Shown here one piece after another: positions 40,903 to 50,569 of a DNA stretch of 64,000 bases. The notes under the pieces are model-generated. The model saw nothing but the letters and a program-made list of their open reading frames with translations. It was not told the DNA's origin and made no database searches. The DNA comes from an uncultured Bacteroidales bacterium. GTDB taxonomy: Bacteria > Bacteroidota > Bacteroidia > Bacteroidales > UBA932. Within the stretch, counting starts at the first letter, position 1, and the number at the start of each line of letters is the position of its first letter. The DNA lies in the NCBI GenBank assembly GCA_949286415.1, contig CASEBV010000007.1:62001-126000 (forward strand), given 5' to 3'. The translations under genes and the position numbers were made by a program.

Positions 40903-41847
40903 TTATTGCCCGGAGCACAGGCCGGTGCGGCATACAATTGCGGCTGAAATGTCCGGACGGCACGCCATACGGCCGATTTTCACGACTGAGCACAGACTTG
41001 ACAGCGTATCGCACAGGCTGTCGAAGAGGCCCGGGTCAGTGCGGATTACGGAACATCCAGGAAGAACAAGGGAAAAAGCGGCAGGACCCGACTCCGGCCA
41101 GAACTGATTGCTGTCGGACTGGCTGAGTCTGGCCATCCCCCCTATTCTGGACGCAATATTTCTGTAGCACGGGGTCTTGCCGCTCCACGGAGTCCCCCAG
41201 ACGAATGCCACACCGTCTTCCAGCCTTACCACAGGATTGTCGTCATTGAGTAGGCTGCACCCCGGAAAAATCTTCATCCACAATGCTGAATGAGTGCTTT
41301 TTCCTGTACCGCTCCTGCCAAGGAACAGATATGCCGCATCCCGTTCAGGAAGGACAACGGCAGATGCATGCAGAAGAAAGGCCTGATGCCGGAGAATTGC
41401 CTGGGAATAAATCATCTTGAGCATAGAAGACAAGGCACAGCCTGCCACGGGATCATCCGGCATGAGCATAAGCTGCGCGGATGCAAAGTCAGCGGATGCC
41501 TTCAGAAAATGGATCGCATTGCTTCCATGTGGCATAAGCCTAACAGCATACCCGTCAGCTGTCCTGAACAGATGAATATGTCCCATGTCATTGTTGACAT
41601 AATCCACTTGCTCCAGCCCCGGCAAATCATCTGCCCTGAAGTCCCCTCCGGAGGAGGAGTCTGCAAATGAACATACAGCACTGAACAGAAAATCTTCTCC
41701 CCTGCCGCACTTGAAGTCTCTGAATGTCGGCAGCATCCTGTCGGCATCGGCTCCGCAAGGCAAATCGATGCGGAAAGGGAAGCCTCCGACCCTGTAAAAA
41801 TGACTGCGTAATATCACCTTGTCCGATGTCATTGCGTCAGCACACAT
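40903..41847 (-). CDS. HprK-related kinase (HPr-kinase/PEPCK-like P-loop)
   Basis: A 314-residue protein whose second half is an HPr-kinase-like fold: HASAVVLPERDAAYLFLGRSGTGKSTHSALW holds the Walker A (GRSGTGKS), then LLNDDNPVVRLEDG (acidic pair) and WGTPWSGKTPC. Such proteins form a recurring set with a PqqD-like protein and an NTP_transf_5 protein in exopolysaccharide loci (the HPr-rel-A type system) and in some peptide-modification clusters. The target is unknown. Start could also be 41832. It is 10 bp from the NTase gene. Confidence 0.75.
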   Translation of the reverse strand: MCADAMTSDKVILRSHFYRVGGFPFRIDLPCGADADRMLPTFRDFKCGRGEDFLFSAVCSFADSSSGGDFRADDLPGLEQVDYVNNDMGHIHLFRTADGYAVRLMPHGSNAIHFLKASADFASAQLMLMPDDPVAGCALSSMLKMIYSQAILRHQAFLLHASAVVLPERDAAYLFLGRSGTGKSTHSALWMKIFPGCSLLNDDNPVVRLEDGVAFVWGTPWSGKTPCYRNIASRIGGMARLSQSDSNQFWPESGPAAFSLVLPGCSVIRTDPGLFDSLCDTLSSLCSVVKIGRMACRPDISAAIVCRTGLCSGQ

Positions 41848-41857
41848 TTCATCTGTC

Positions 41858-42964
41858 CTACTGCCCGGACAGCAGATTGAAGAATACCGACAATGTCTCC
41901 GACGGAGCCAGCCGGAATGTAAGCCTTGTATTTCTCAGGAACATCAGGGCCGTCCTCAGTTTTCTGCCGGCGCGCTTGTGGCGGCCATGCCTGTAATGCC
42001 CGAAGTTGCCGCCGGCAAACACAGAGGAAAGCAGGGCGGCATTCATGGAGGCATCTTCCTGCGGCAGCGGGAGATATTTTCTTTCAAGCCCGATATATTC
42101 TGTGAGGAAAGCCTGAAGAACACTGTTCCATTTCTTGAGCCCTGCCGAAGAAATCATATCCAGATACTCTTCTTGCCTGATTTTTCCATAGGCAGAGACA
42201 CAGCAGCAGGCCATGTCACAGAATTGCCTGAGGCCGATGCCGTTGCCTGCAATATGCTTAAAGATATGCGCACTTGCCATAAGAAGTGTCTGCATTGTTG
42301 CCGGTACGAGCGGGCCTTCACTTCCGGAGGGGAAAGTCATCCTGGAGCAGTCATAGGCCTCCGCCATATAGGCAAGAAAGCTTTTCCTGAACGGGCTGTA
42401 TATGTCAAACAATCTCAGATGATGCTCGACACCAATGCCCTTCCATACATAGAACCAGCTTCCGTCCGGCCTCTTTTCCGGCTTGCATCCGGCTCCGGAA
42501 ACAATGGACAACGCCTTGTCGTTCTCCTCCCTGCTGCAAAAATACCAGTCTATGTCCCCGCTCTCCCGCAACAGAGGGGCCTGATATAAGGCCGCGATGC
42601 CCTGTCCCTTCTGAAGCACGGGATGCAGTCCCGCGGAGGAAAAGATTCCGTCAAGTTCGGCCACAATGCTGTCCATCTTTCTGTTTCTGGCTTCAATTAT
42701 GCCCACATCGGCAGTCCATTGCATAAGAAGCTGCTCGCCCGGCAGACATTCTGAGGGAAGATACCTGAGCCCGTTCCATACCAATGCCGAAACAGTCTGC
42801 TGCCGCGCTGAATGACAGACCTTTTCCCACTCGGATACAGACAGAGGGAAACAAGACATGTCATCGAGGCCCCGGTTCCAGAGTCCGGACCGGAGCAGAG
42901 AAAGCAATGCCGATGTCTCTCTGTCCACTATTGCGCGCCCGCCTGTACTGCTGCTGCGGTTCAT
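41858..42964 (-). CDS. NTP_transf_5-type nucleotidyltransferase
   Basis: A 368-residue protein of the uncharacterised nucleotidyltransferase family (PF14907 type). The Pol-beta-like core is seen in LQKGQGIAALY followed by RESGDIDWYF (GDIDW supplies the metal-binding aspartates) and VEHHLRLFD (later carboxylate). The rest is helical. It stands between the PqqD-like and the HprK-like genes with 3 and 10 bp spacing. Possibly nucleotidylates a protein or a sugar; the acceptor is unknown. Confidence 0.75.
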   Translation of the reverse strand: MNRSSSTGGRAIVDRETSALLSLLRSGLWNRGLDDMSCFPLSVSEWEKVCHSARQQTVSALVWNGLRYLPSECLPGEQLLMQWTADVGIIEARNRKMDSIVAELDGIFSSAGLHPVLQKGQGIAALYQAPLLRESGDIDWYFCSREENDKALSIVSGAGCKPEKRPDGSWFYVWKGIGVEHHLRLFDIYSPFRKSFLAYMAEAYDCSRMTFPSGSEGPLVPATMQTLLMASAHIFKHIAGNGIGLRQFCDMACCCVSAYGKIRQEEYLDMISSAGLKKWNSVLQAFLTEYIGLERKYLPLPQEDASMNAALLSSVFAGGNFGHYRHGRHKRAGRKLRTALMFLRNTRLTFRLAPSETLSVFFNLLSGQ

Positions 42965-42967
42965 ATG

Positions 42968-43240
42968 TCAGTCTTCTGAGACAAGGCCTCCTTCCTGCCA
43001 CTCCCGGAGCATTTTCCGGACATCCCTGAGGGCGACCTCCATCGTCACATCATATTCATCACAAAGCCACCCTGCAAGGTCTGCAGCCGTGAAGTCCCGG
43101 CCTTCGGCCCTCTTCCACAGCCATGCGGCAGTCTCATTCAAAGAAAAGACATCCGTCATATCCGTCCTTTTCCCGGAAGTCTTCACTATCATGTAATAAG
43201 GCCCGATCTGCCTCAATTTCAAATCTTCGTTCAGACGCAT
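42968..43240 (-). CDS. PqqD family peptide-binding protein
   Basis: A 90-residue PqqD-like (RRE-fold) protein: FSLNETAAWLWKRAEGRDFTAADLAGWL and DVRKMLREWQEGGLV are the family pattern. PqqD proteins bind the leader of a peptide and bring it to the modifying enzyme. Here it is the first of the triad with the NTase and the kinase, and lies 7 bp from the priming sugar transferase. A substrate peptide is not proven; the 65-residue peptide in the same operon is a candidate. Confidence 0.85.
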   Translation of the reverse strand: MRLNEDLKLRQIGPYYMIVKTSGKRTDMTDVFSLNETAAWLWKRAEGRDFTAADLAGWLCDEYDVTMEVALRDVRKMLREWQEGGLVSED

Positions 43241-43247
43241 AATCCAA

Positions 43248-43871
43248 TCAGAATTTCTTCCCTCTGAGCAACGACCATCCGGTCAATATTATTATCTTGG
43301 CATCAACAAGAAATGACTGCTTGCGGAGATATTCAAGATCCATTCTCAGCCGCTCAAGCATCTTCTCCATCGTGTCCGTGTACCCGTTGTACAATGTAGC
43401 TTCGGAAAACAGCCCGGGACGAAGCCTGTAGAGATACCTGTAGTCAGGATTCTTTTCAATTATAGCATCTACAAAACATTTCCTTTCAGGACGGGGGCCG
43501 ACAAACGACATGTCGCCTTTCAGGACATTCCACAGCTGCGGAAGTTCGTCTATATGGTGGTCCCTGAGGAATCTTCCGATGCGCGTCAGCCGCTCGTCAT
43601 CTTCGCGGCACAGCAGAGGATGATTGTCCTTTTCTGCATCAGGCACCATCGAGCGGAACTTGTATATCGTGAACTGCCCCCCCCGGTAGCCCACTCTTTC
43701 CTGCCGGAATATGACCTTGCCTCCGTCCTCTGATTTTATCAGTATGCATATCAGCAGATAAAGCGGCAGTGATACTATCATGCATACTATTGCACCGAAG
43801 ATGTCCAGCACTCTCTTAATCGGCGTGTACACTACCGGCACCATGTATGGATCTTTCCCTGTATTGCTCAT
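43248..43871 (-). CDS. Priming sugar transferase (monotopic phosphoglycosyltransferase)
   Basis: Transfers a sugar-1-phosphate to undecaprenyl phosphate, starting each repeat unit. The 207-residue protein has one N-terminal re-entrant hydrophobic stretch (VLDIFGAIVCMIVSLPLYLLICILI) and the family motifs FTIYKFRSMVPDAEK, HIDELPQLWNVLKGDMSFVGPRPE and RLRPGLFS. It lacks the larger N-terminal domain of WbaP/WcaJ. Its start overlaps the next GT4 gene by 4 bp. Confidence 0.93.
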   Translation of the reverse strand: MSNTGKDPYMVPVVYTPIKRVLDIFGAIVCMIVSLPLYLLICILIKSEDGGKVIFRQERVGYRGGQFTIYKFRSMVPDAEKDNHPLLCREDDERLTRIGRFLRDHHIDELPQLWNVLKGDMSFVGPRPERKCFVDAIIEKNPDYRYLYRLRPGLFSEATLYNGYTDTMEKMLERLRMDLEYLRKQSFLVDAKIIILTGWSLLRGKKF

Positions 43872-44983
43872 ATTTTCAATATCTTTTCGTATAAGGCCAT
43901 GCTGTCCCCTATCATCTTTTCGGCTGAGAACAGCGACCGGTATCTTTTGACAGCGTTCCTCGAATATTCAGAATATACTTCCGGAGAAGACATTATCTGC
44001 ATGATTGCCTCTGCAAGTGCCTTCGGATCCTCAGGAGGGACATTGATACCGGAATATCCGTTTTCGTTCACCCAGGACACCCCTGACCCCGGGATAGTCG
44101 TTGCCACCACAGGCTTGCCGCATGACATGGCCTCTATCTGCACTATCCCGAATGCTTCGGTCCGCTCTATTGAGCTCAGACAGAATATGTCACACGCATT
44201 GTACCAGTCCGAGACAGCTTCATCCGGAATAAATCCCAGAAGCTTCACCTTCGACTCAAGCCCCGCATCGCGTATCTGTTCAAGCAATGACTTATGCAGC
44301 GGGCCTGTCCCTCCGATAAGCACGATGTAGTCATCGCCAAGATATCTGGCGGCATCAACAAGGTATTTCTGTCCCTTGTACCTTATCAGCCGGCCCAATG
44401 TAAAGACGAGTTTTTTCCCCGGCCAGCAGGCTCTGACTGCATCGGCGGCAGCAGTCTTGCCCGGCAATGGACGGATGCCGATGGGGATGCACAGGGTCTT
44501 GTCCTGCACTGCCCTAAGCATCGGAGAGGAATCAAGATATACAGGTGTAGTACCGACTATGCGGTCGGCCCTGCGTATCAGCCATTTAAGAAATGGCCTG
44601 TAAAGGCGCAGGAGAACCTGCTGCCTGACAATGTCACTGTGCCAGTGCAGTACGACCTTGCCCCTGTACCCGGAAAGGAACAATGCCATGCAGGCCATCG
44701 GATCAGGATGATGGATATGGATGATGTCATAATTCCCGCACCGCCGCCTGAGTTCACCGATCATTGCAGGGGAAATCATTGTGGCGGCAAACTTGAACCA
44801 TGCCCTGCAGGTCATGAGTTCAGAGCATGTGTTCAGAGTATATATTCCGGGCCTGCCGTCAGCCGAAGCGCACATCATGTCACAGTGTGTACCGGCCTCC
44901 GACAATCCTCTTGTCAGGTCGTACATGACTTTTTCAACGCCGCCCTCGACAGGGTAGAATTTACCGAGCTGCAGTACCCTCAT
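43868..44983 (-). CDS. Glycosyltransferase, GT4 family
   Basis: A 371-residue GT-B enzyme. N-terminus LGKFYPVEGGVEKVMYDLTRGL, then FTLGRLIRYKGQKYLVDAA, and the catalytic EAFGIVQIEAMSCGKPVVAT (EX7E-type) near the C-terminus. Donor and linkage unknown. It overlaps genes on both sides by 4 bp. Confidence 0.92.
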   Translation of the reverse strand: MRVLQLGKFYPVEGGVEKVMYDLTRGLSEAGTHCDMMCASADGRPGIYTLNTCSELMTCRAWFKFAATMISPAMIGELRRRCGNYDIIHIHHPDPMACMALFLSGYRGKVVLHWHSDIVRQQVLLRLYRPFLKWLIRRADRIVGTTPVYLDSSPMLRAVQDKTLCIPIGIRPLPGKTAAADAVRACWPGKKLVFTLGRLIRYKGQKYLVDAARYLGDDYIVLIGGTGPLHKSLLEQIRDAGLESKVKLLGFIPDEAVSDWYNACDIFCLSSIERTEAFGIVQIEAMSCGKPVVATTIPGSGVSWVNENGYSGINVPPEDPKALAEAIMQIMSSPEVYSEYSRNAVKRYRSLFSAEKMIGDSMALYEKILKI

Positions 44984-46218
44984 AACAATGATTCATACAA
45001 GTCCATATACTCGGCATACCTGTCCTCCTTCCGGAAATTCTTCAATGCATGCTCTCTGCAGGCTGACCGGTATGCATCTTTCCCTTTTTCGCAAATCATT
45101 TTCACAGCATCGCGCAGCCCTCTGATATCGCCCTTGTCCACGACCGTCCCGGTTCCGGAAGTCAGAGACTCGGGACTTCCTCCGACATTGTATGTCACGA
45201 CAGGAGTCCCGCATGAAATTGCTTCAAGATTGACTGTGGGATAATTGTCCTGCCATGTCGGATTGACAAAGACATCTGCGGCAGAATAAAGGGCAGCCAA
45301 AGCCCGCACATCTGCAGTCTTCGGGATGCCTACGACATTGTCCGGAAGACTTTTCCTCCGGGCCTCAGTGACTCCGGCAAGGACAATCACTTCTGCAGCC
45401 GGGTCAATGGCGAGTGAGAGTTCCAGAAAGTCTCCGAATCCCTTTTCCCTGGTCCACACGCCGGCTGCCCCAAGGATGATGCGGCGGTCACCGAGACCAT
45501 ATTTCTGTCTGACGGCGAGGCCGTCAGACGAAGGCGAAAAGGCCGCTGTATCTATTCCATTATGAATCACCCTGATGTCATAGTCCATCATGAATGACTT
45601 TCTCATCTCTCCGCTCATCCATTCAGACACGGCGACTATGGTCATCCTGTCTTTCGGGACAGATGTGAAATACTTTTTCTTGTCAGTCCAGTTCCGGGCA
45701 GAACGGTCTGCCAAAAGGCTTGCAGGGAATGCCGTGCGCTGCGGACAATTTCCGCATCCTGTCATCCACCTGCCGCACCCTGCCGCAGTATAATAATAGC
45801 AATGTCCGGTATACATCCAGCTGTCATGCACTGTCCATACAACAGGGATACGGCTTGCGGACAGATATTGGAACAAAATCCTGTAGTCCAGGAAATATCC
45901 GTTTATATTGTGGAGATGTACAATATCCGGTCCCAGGCTGGCGATGTCGCCGACAAGCTGCGCTGTCGCCGCCGACGATGCCAGCCCATGCCTGTCCGCC
46001 AGCCTTGTGACAAGTCCGTGCCATGCCACACTCAGCCTGCTCCCGACAGGAAGTACTGCAGAAGTGCAGGACTGTTCACCGTCACGGCCCCTGCTGTATG
46101 CCACCGTACTTTCCCAGTCCCGGGACAGAGCCATTTCACCTATCTCCCTGACTATGCGTCCGGTAGAAGTTGAGACCCTCAACACATTGTTGATTTGCAG
46201 CAGTTTCCTTGTCATCAT
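44980..46218 (-). CDS. Glycosyltransferase, GT4 family
   Basis: A 412-residue GT-B enzyme. It has STSTGRIVREIGE at the start, a central LGAAGVWTREKGFGDFLELSLAI, and DNYPTVNLEAISCGTPVVTYNVGG with the EX7E-type motif. The start has two adjacent methionines. The order of its parts resembles WcaC-like enzymes. Donor and linkage are unknown. It overlaps both neighbouring GT4 genes by 4 bp, so the three are translated together. Confidence 0.9.
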   Translation of the reverse strand: MMTRKLLQINNVLRVSTSTGRIVREIGEMALSRDWESTVAYSRGRDGEQSCTSAVLPVGSRLSVAWHGLVTRLADRHGLASSAATAQLVGDIASLGPDIVHLHNINGYFLDYRILFQYLSASRIPVVWTVHDSWMYTGHCYYYTAAGCGRWMTGCGNCPQRTAFPASLLADRSARNWTDKKKYFTSVPKDRMTIVAVSEWMSGEMRKSFMMDYDIRVIHNGIDTAAFSPSSDGLAVRQKYGLGDRRIILGAAGVWTREKGFGDFLELSLAIDPAAEVIVLAGVTEARRKSLPDNVVGIPKTADVRALAALYSAADVFVNPTWQDNYPTVNLEAISCGTPVVTYNVGGSPESLTSGTGTVVDKGDIRGLRDAVKMICEKGKDAYRSACREHALKNFRKEDRYAEYMDLYESLL

Positions 46219-47351
46219 CTTTTCATGGAACTGAACAGGTCAATCCACATTGCCATCACCTTGTCTTCCGAATATCTTTCAGCACTCCTTACAGCCTCGG
46301 AAGACATCTTCCGCCTGCGGCCTTCATCTGCCATCAGAGACGACAGGGCGTCTGCCATTGCCCCTGTGTCGCCGTCCCTGACAAGGATTCCGTTTTCACC
46401 ATTGGCAATCATATCCTTCGGACCGCACTTGCAGTCAAATGAGACAACCGGCAGCCCGCAGGACAAAGCCTCAGCCATCACCATCGGGAAGCCCTCGTAA
46501 TGTGAAGTCATCACAAGTATAGAACTCCTTGTATATTCTGACCTGATATCCTTGACCGGAGCATTCAGAGTCACTGACGATTGCAGCCCGGCCGCCTCTA
46601 TCATTTCCTCCAGCATTCCGCGCCATTCCCCTTGCCCGAAAATATCCAGATGCCAGAGCGTGGCATTTCCTCCGTCAGAAATGATTTTCCAGATCTTTAT
46701 CAGCCGGTCAAAGCCTTTCTGATAGTCAAGGCGTCCGACTGCAAGGACTCTCCTGACGGACATGTCGGCAAGAGTGTCTCCTGCAAGCACTGCCGCATTC
46801 GGGATGACAGACATGTTCGGGAGATTGCCCCAATATCCACGGTCCTCTTCTGTCAGCACAACAAATCTGTCAAACTTCCTGACAATCCTTGCGTCCCTCC
46901 ATGTCCTGTATCTGTCGGCCAGAGCGAGAAGGCCTTTGCGGGCATAAAGAAGCCTGAAGAACCTGTTGTAATGGAGTTCAAGTATTTTCCTGCTTCCGTC
47001 CTTGAGTGCAGGTATGAAAGAGGACTCCGACGGATAAAGCGTCACTGTAATGTCCGGTCTCTCAGCCATAAGCACTGCTTCCAGCCTCCTCCGGTGCAGC
47101 CGTCTCTTTTTCAAGAAAGACAGAATCTTGGCTGTTGCACCGAGAGAATTGTCTTCTGAATAATTCACTCCGAGATCTGTCATGCGCACCTGAGTCGGAA
47201 ACGGGTAGAACGGTGGCCTCCCGTGCTGGTCAGTCGTCACAATCATGACCTCCCAGCCGGTGTGCGCAGTAAGCCACGACACCTTGTTGAAAAGGACCCG
47301 TTCCATCCCGCCTGGATTCGAGACCGAATGTGTGCAGTATACTATCTTCAT
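46215..47351 (-). CDS. Glycosyltransferase, GT4 family
   Basis: A 378-residue GT-B enzyme with THSVSNPGGMERVLFNKVSWL (sugar acceptor side), LAVGRLDYQKGFDRLIKIW and SHYEGFPMVMAEALSCGLPVVSFDC (donor side, EX7E-type). This layout is close to UDP-sugar-dependent enzymes such as those of the RfaG/GumH type, but the exact donor cannot be read. It overlaps the Wzy-like gene by 4 bp. Confidence 0.92.
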   Translation of the reverse strand: MKIVYCTHSVSNPGGMERVLFNKVSWLTAHTGWEVMIVTTDQHGRPPFYPFPTQVRMTDLGVNYSEDNSLGATAKILSFLKKRRLHRRRLEAVLMAERPDITVTLYPSESSFIPALKDGSRKILELHYNRFFRLLYARKGLLALADRYRTWRDARIVRKFDRFVVLTEEDRGYWGNLPNMSVIPNAAVLAGDTLADMSVRRVLAVGRLDYQKGFDRLIKIWKIISDGGNATLWHLDIFGQGEWRGMLEEMIEAAGLQSSVTLNAPVKDIRSEYTRSSILVMTSHYEGFPMVMAEALSCGLPVVSFDCKCGPKDMIANGENGILVRDGDTGAMADALSSLMADEGRRRKMSSEAVRSAERYSEDKVMAMWIDLFSSMKR

Positions 47352-48703
47352 GACTGCGGAAGATTCCCGTTGCCGTCATCCGCGGACTCCGGAGATTCAC
47401 CCTCCTCTTCTGCGCTGTCCTCTTCCGGAGAAGAATACCAGCCGGCGGCCAGGAATATTGCAAATACAAGAAATATGTCAGTCGACACTTTCAGCCAGCC
47501 TATGAAATTGATTGCCAGAATCAGAAGGAACATTCCCGTATATTCCGGATACCTCCTGCTGCATATGGCCGCAGCCTTGCAGAAAAACAGGATAAAAGCC
47601 AGAAGGCCGATCAGACCGAAATAGAATATGTATCTGAGATAGCCGATGTCGGTACCCTTGTAGAATCCTCCGGTCACTTCCCCTGTATAATACGGATCGA
47701 CTTCCGGATTATATACGGGATTTGCGGCATATCCGTCGCCGATAATCCATGTCCCGGCATTGTCAGGAAAGACAATCATATTGTTTACCAATATTTCATT
47801 GGACTGGACATACCATTCCCCTGTTTCAAACAGACTGAAGAAGCCCTCGAAGGCAAATCTTATATTGGCAGCGAATGCCGGACTCAGATTATATCCTGCG
47901 ATTATGGCAGGAAGGAAAACGAGCATGATGACCCCGAACCTCTTCAGGAACTTCCATCTCTGCCGTCCCGGACGGAACGAATACACTGCTGCATTTACAG
48001 CCCAGAAGGCAAGGGCAACCGCCATCCCGACAGTGGTTGTCCTCGCTATCATATTGCCTATCACCGATATGATGACAAAGGCCGCCAGATACCAGCTAAT
48101 ATGCCTCTGGACAATTCCGCTTCCGAACTGACACAGATATGCAATCATGACAAGCACCGAGGAAAACCGGAGACCGGCAACATCAAGGGCGCAGCCGATG
48201 CCGTATAGGCGGCCTTCCGCCACACCCATATATGCATCCTCGCGGCTGAGGAAACTGTCAACGAACATCCGCAGCGGAGTATACATGTCCATGACATATG
48301 CCAGAAGGCACTGGGCGACGCAGACAACGACAAGATAAGTCGCCACAAGCTCCACCGACAGGTACCCATGCACTGCCTTGATTATGCGACAGGCCATATA
48401 TGCCCCGGCGAGCCATACCCACATCGACAGGAAATATGTGGTGAAGGAATGGTCGTATGTGCTGTGCAGAATGATTGTCACCAGACTTATGAACGAGACG
48501 GCCAGCGCATAGATGCTGAGAGACAGGAAATCCTTGTTGACAAGTCCGTCCTTTTTCTTGACGGCATCAATGCAGACAAGCACAAGTCCGATGCCTGCCA
48601 TGGCCATCTTGGTATTTATTCCCGGCAAGAACACGAACTCGAACGGGAAAAAATAAAAGCTGGTACAGATGACTGCGAATATAACCTGCAGAAATTTCAG
48701 CAT
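47348..48703 (-). CDS. Wzy-like O-antigen/polysaccharide polymerase
   Basis: A 451-residue integral membrane protein with about ten spans and one large periplasmic loop (about 300-370, with WIIGDGYAANPVYNPEVDPYY), the usual Wzy layout. The C-terminal tail is acidic and Glu-rich (EEDSAEEEGE). The function is inferred from topology and locus context, as Wzy proteins share little sequence. It lies between GT4 and GT2 genes. No Wzx is adjacent. Confidence 0.75.
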   Translation of the reverse strand: MLKFLQVIFAVICTSFYFFPFEFVFLPGINTKMAMAGIGLVLVCIDAVKKKDGLVNKDFLSLSIYALAVSFISLVTIILHSTYDHSFTTYFLSMWVWLAGAYMACRIIKAVHGYLSVELVATYLVVVCVAQCLLAYVMDMYTPLRMFVDSFLSREDAYMGVAEGRLYGIGCALDVAGLRFSSVLVMIAYLCQFGSGIVQRHISWYLAAFVIISVIGNMIARTTTVGMAVALAFWAVNAAVYSFRPGRQRWKFLKRFGVIMLVFLPAIIAGYNLSPAFAANIRFAFEGFFSLFETGEWYVQSNEILVNNMIVFPDNAGTWIIGDGYAANPVYNPEVDPYYTGEVTGGFYKGTDIGYLRYIFYFGLIGLLAFILFFCKAAAICSRRYPEYTGMFLLILAINFIGWLKVSTDIFLVFAIFLAAGWYSSPEEDSAEEEGESPESADDGNGNLPQS

Positions 48704-48719
48704 GGTATCATATATAAAA

Positions 48720-49703
48720 TCAGCGGTAAATTATTCCGTACACAAGTCTGCACACAAGGTAATAATGAAGTCTGACCAGCCAGAACTGTCCTTTGGATGC
48801 AAACCACTGGAGCAGACGGCGGCGGCAAGACACGGACTTGTTCTGCATTATATATCTGCCGGCCTCGGGATACCATTCCGTCCAGAGCCGGTATCTTTCC
48901 CGGTCCGGAGCCATGATGAGAAAAGGAAATTTCGCATCCAGCTTCAGGCAAGCCAGTTCTCTGTCCATGGCGGCTCCGTATTTTGCCCGGATAAAGTCGG
49001 TGGCATAAGTGACATTATGTTTCAGCGCCTCATACTTTTCTGCCGAAGGTGTCAATGACATGGCCACGGTATTCATCTTCACATAATGATACAGGGCATA
49101 CGGAACATGGCAGACCTTTGAGGCGCAGGCAAAAAGCAGCATCATGGTCATGTCCTCGCCCATCGCATACCCGGCAGGAAAAGAAATCCCGTTGTCTTCA
49201 TACAGGCTTTTTCTGGCGAGCTTGTTCCATACATTATACTTCATCGCACCCCCGAGCATTGCCTTCAGGGCATCGGAAGACTCCGTGTATGAAGGTTCCT
49301 TCATATGCCTCTCATTCCTTGAGAATGTCAGATACCAGTCACACCAGACGATGTCGGCATTCTCGTCGGCTGCAGCGGAATACATCTTCTCCAGCATATC
49401 CGGTTCCATATAGTCATCACTGTCACAATGGAGGACATATTCTCCCCTTGCCTCCGCGAGCCCTGTATTCCTTGCGGCGGGAAGCCCTTTGTTTTCCTTG
49501 TGGCGCAATATCCTGACCTTCGCCGCAAAATCCGGTTTCCCGGAGAGGAACTGCCCGAGTATCTTCATGCTTGCGTCCGGAGTGGCATCATCGACAAAAA
49601 TATATTCTGCATCACCGAATGTCTGCGCAGAGAGAGAAGCCGCACATTTTCCGATGAACTTTTCCACTCCGTAGACAGGAATTATTACCGATACTTTGGT
49701 CAT
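48720..49703 (-). CDS. Glycosyltransferase, GT2 family
   Basis: A 327-residue GT-A enzyme: MTKVSVIIPVYGVEKFIGKC, then FVDDATPDAS, LPAARNTGLAEARGEYVLHCDSDDY (DxD) and a later helical part. The ATG at 49703 overlaps the stop of the fucosyltransferase gene (ATGA); an in-frame ATG at 49745 would lie deep inside it. Donor unknown. Confidence 0.93.
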   Translation of the reverse strand: MTKVSVIIPVYGVEKFIGKCAASLSAQTFGDAEYIFVDDATPDASMKILGQFLSGKPDFAAKVRILRHKENKGLPAARNTGLAEARGEYVLHCDSDDYMEPDMLEKMYSAAADENADIVWCDWYLTFSRNERHMKEPSYTESSDALKAMLGGAMKYNVWNKLARKSLYEDNGISFPAGYAMGEDMTMMLLFACASKVCHVPYALYHYVKMNTVAMSLTPSAEKYEALKHNVTYATDFIRAKYGAAMDRELACLKLDAKFPFLIMAPDRERYRLWTEWYPEAGRYIMQNKSVSCRRRLLQWFASKGQFWLVRLHYYLVCRLVYGIIYR

Positions 49704-50569
49704 ATCGCCAGCCATTCCGGACAAATCAGTCTTTCCGACCTCCACTCGCTGCAGCTTTGCGGATTGAACCAGCGGTCTGGAACAATGACCTTCTTGTCTT
49801 TATTTCTGTTCAGCCAGGCTGCCCACCAGCTGTAGGTGCTGTTGGATATTATATTATGCCGGCACAGGCTCATCAGCTGCATGTCAAGATGACTTCCTTG
49901 TCCTGCCCCCGGATTCCAGTCAACAAGGGTGTAGTCAAATCCTGTGAAATTCATCCGCACCCATTCAGGATTGTCCGTAAAGACAAAGTACCTGCACCCC
50001 GGCGCAAGTCTTCGCATGACCCCGAAAGCAGATGAATAATAGTCAGTCCCGCAGGTTCCCTCATACCATATCCGGGATGAATAGTCCTTGCCTTTGCGGA
50101 CATGGACGGCGACGGATTCGCAGGATGCGATTTCCCCGGCAAGCCTCAGATTGCGCTCGCCCCACAACGGCGAGAAGACAAACGAACGCAGGGCCTCGTC
50201 GCCTATGCATCCGACCATTTCCGCATTCTGGAATACCCCCATGACATATCTGTCTGCTCCGTTCCTGTCCGGCAGCTCCACATCAAAGGCAGACGGCATC
50301 TGCATCACGCGGTTGAAGACCGGCAATCTGCGCCGTATCCGGCCTGTGATTCCGCTGCCTCCGCCAAGTCTCCTGACAAGGCCTGAGGGTGCAGGACGCA
50401 AAGCCGCATCCGGGAAAATTCCATTCCAGTCCACCTCCTCATGCGGAAGCTTTGCCCTCGTATAATAATCCGTGTACGCATCATAGCCGAGATGTCTCAG
50501 ATACAGGTAATAACTGTACTGAAACATTCTGTTCGCAAGTCCGCAGGCCATGTTGACAACCGCTTTCAT
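49700..50569 (-). CDS. Alpha-1,2-fucosyltransferase (GT11)
   Basis: A 289-residue enzyme. N-terminus has MACGLANRMFQYSYYLYLRHLG (family: GGLGNQxFQYA), then VAVHVRKGKDYSS, a variant of the HxRxGDY donor motif, and ISNSTYSWWAAWLN, the third GT11 motif. GDP-fucose is the expected donor. The start at 50569 overlaps the acyltransferase stop by 4 bp; the longer frame to 50701 would overlap most of 130 bp of it. The altered HxRxGDY (a Lys in place of Asp-adjacent residue) should be checked for function. Confidence 0.88.
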   Translation of the reverse strand: MKAVVNMACGLANRMFQYSYYLYLRHLGYDAYTDYYTRAKLPHEEVDWNGIFPDAALRPAPSGLVRRLGGGSGITGRIRRRLPVFNRVMQMPSAFDVELPDRNGADRYVMGVFQNAEMVGCIGDEALRSFVFSPLWGERNLRLAGEIASCESVAVHVRKGKDYSSRIWYEGTCGTDYYSSAFGVMRRLAPGCRYFVFTDNPEWVRMNFTGFDYTLVDWNPGAGQGSHLDMQLMSLCRHNIISNSTYSWWAAWLNRNKDKKVIVPDRWFNPQSCSEWRSERLICPEWLAI

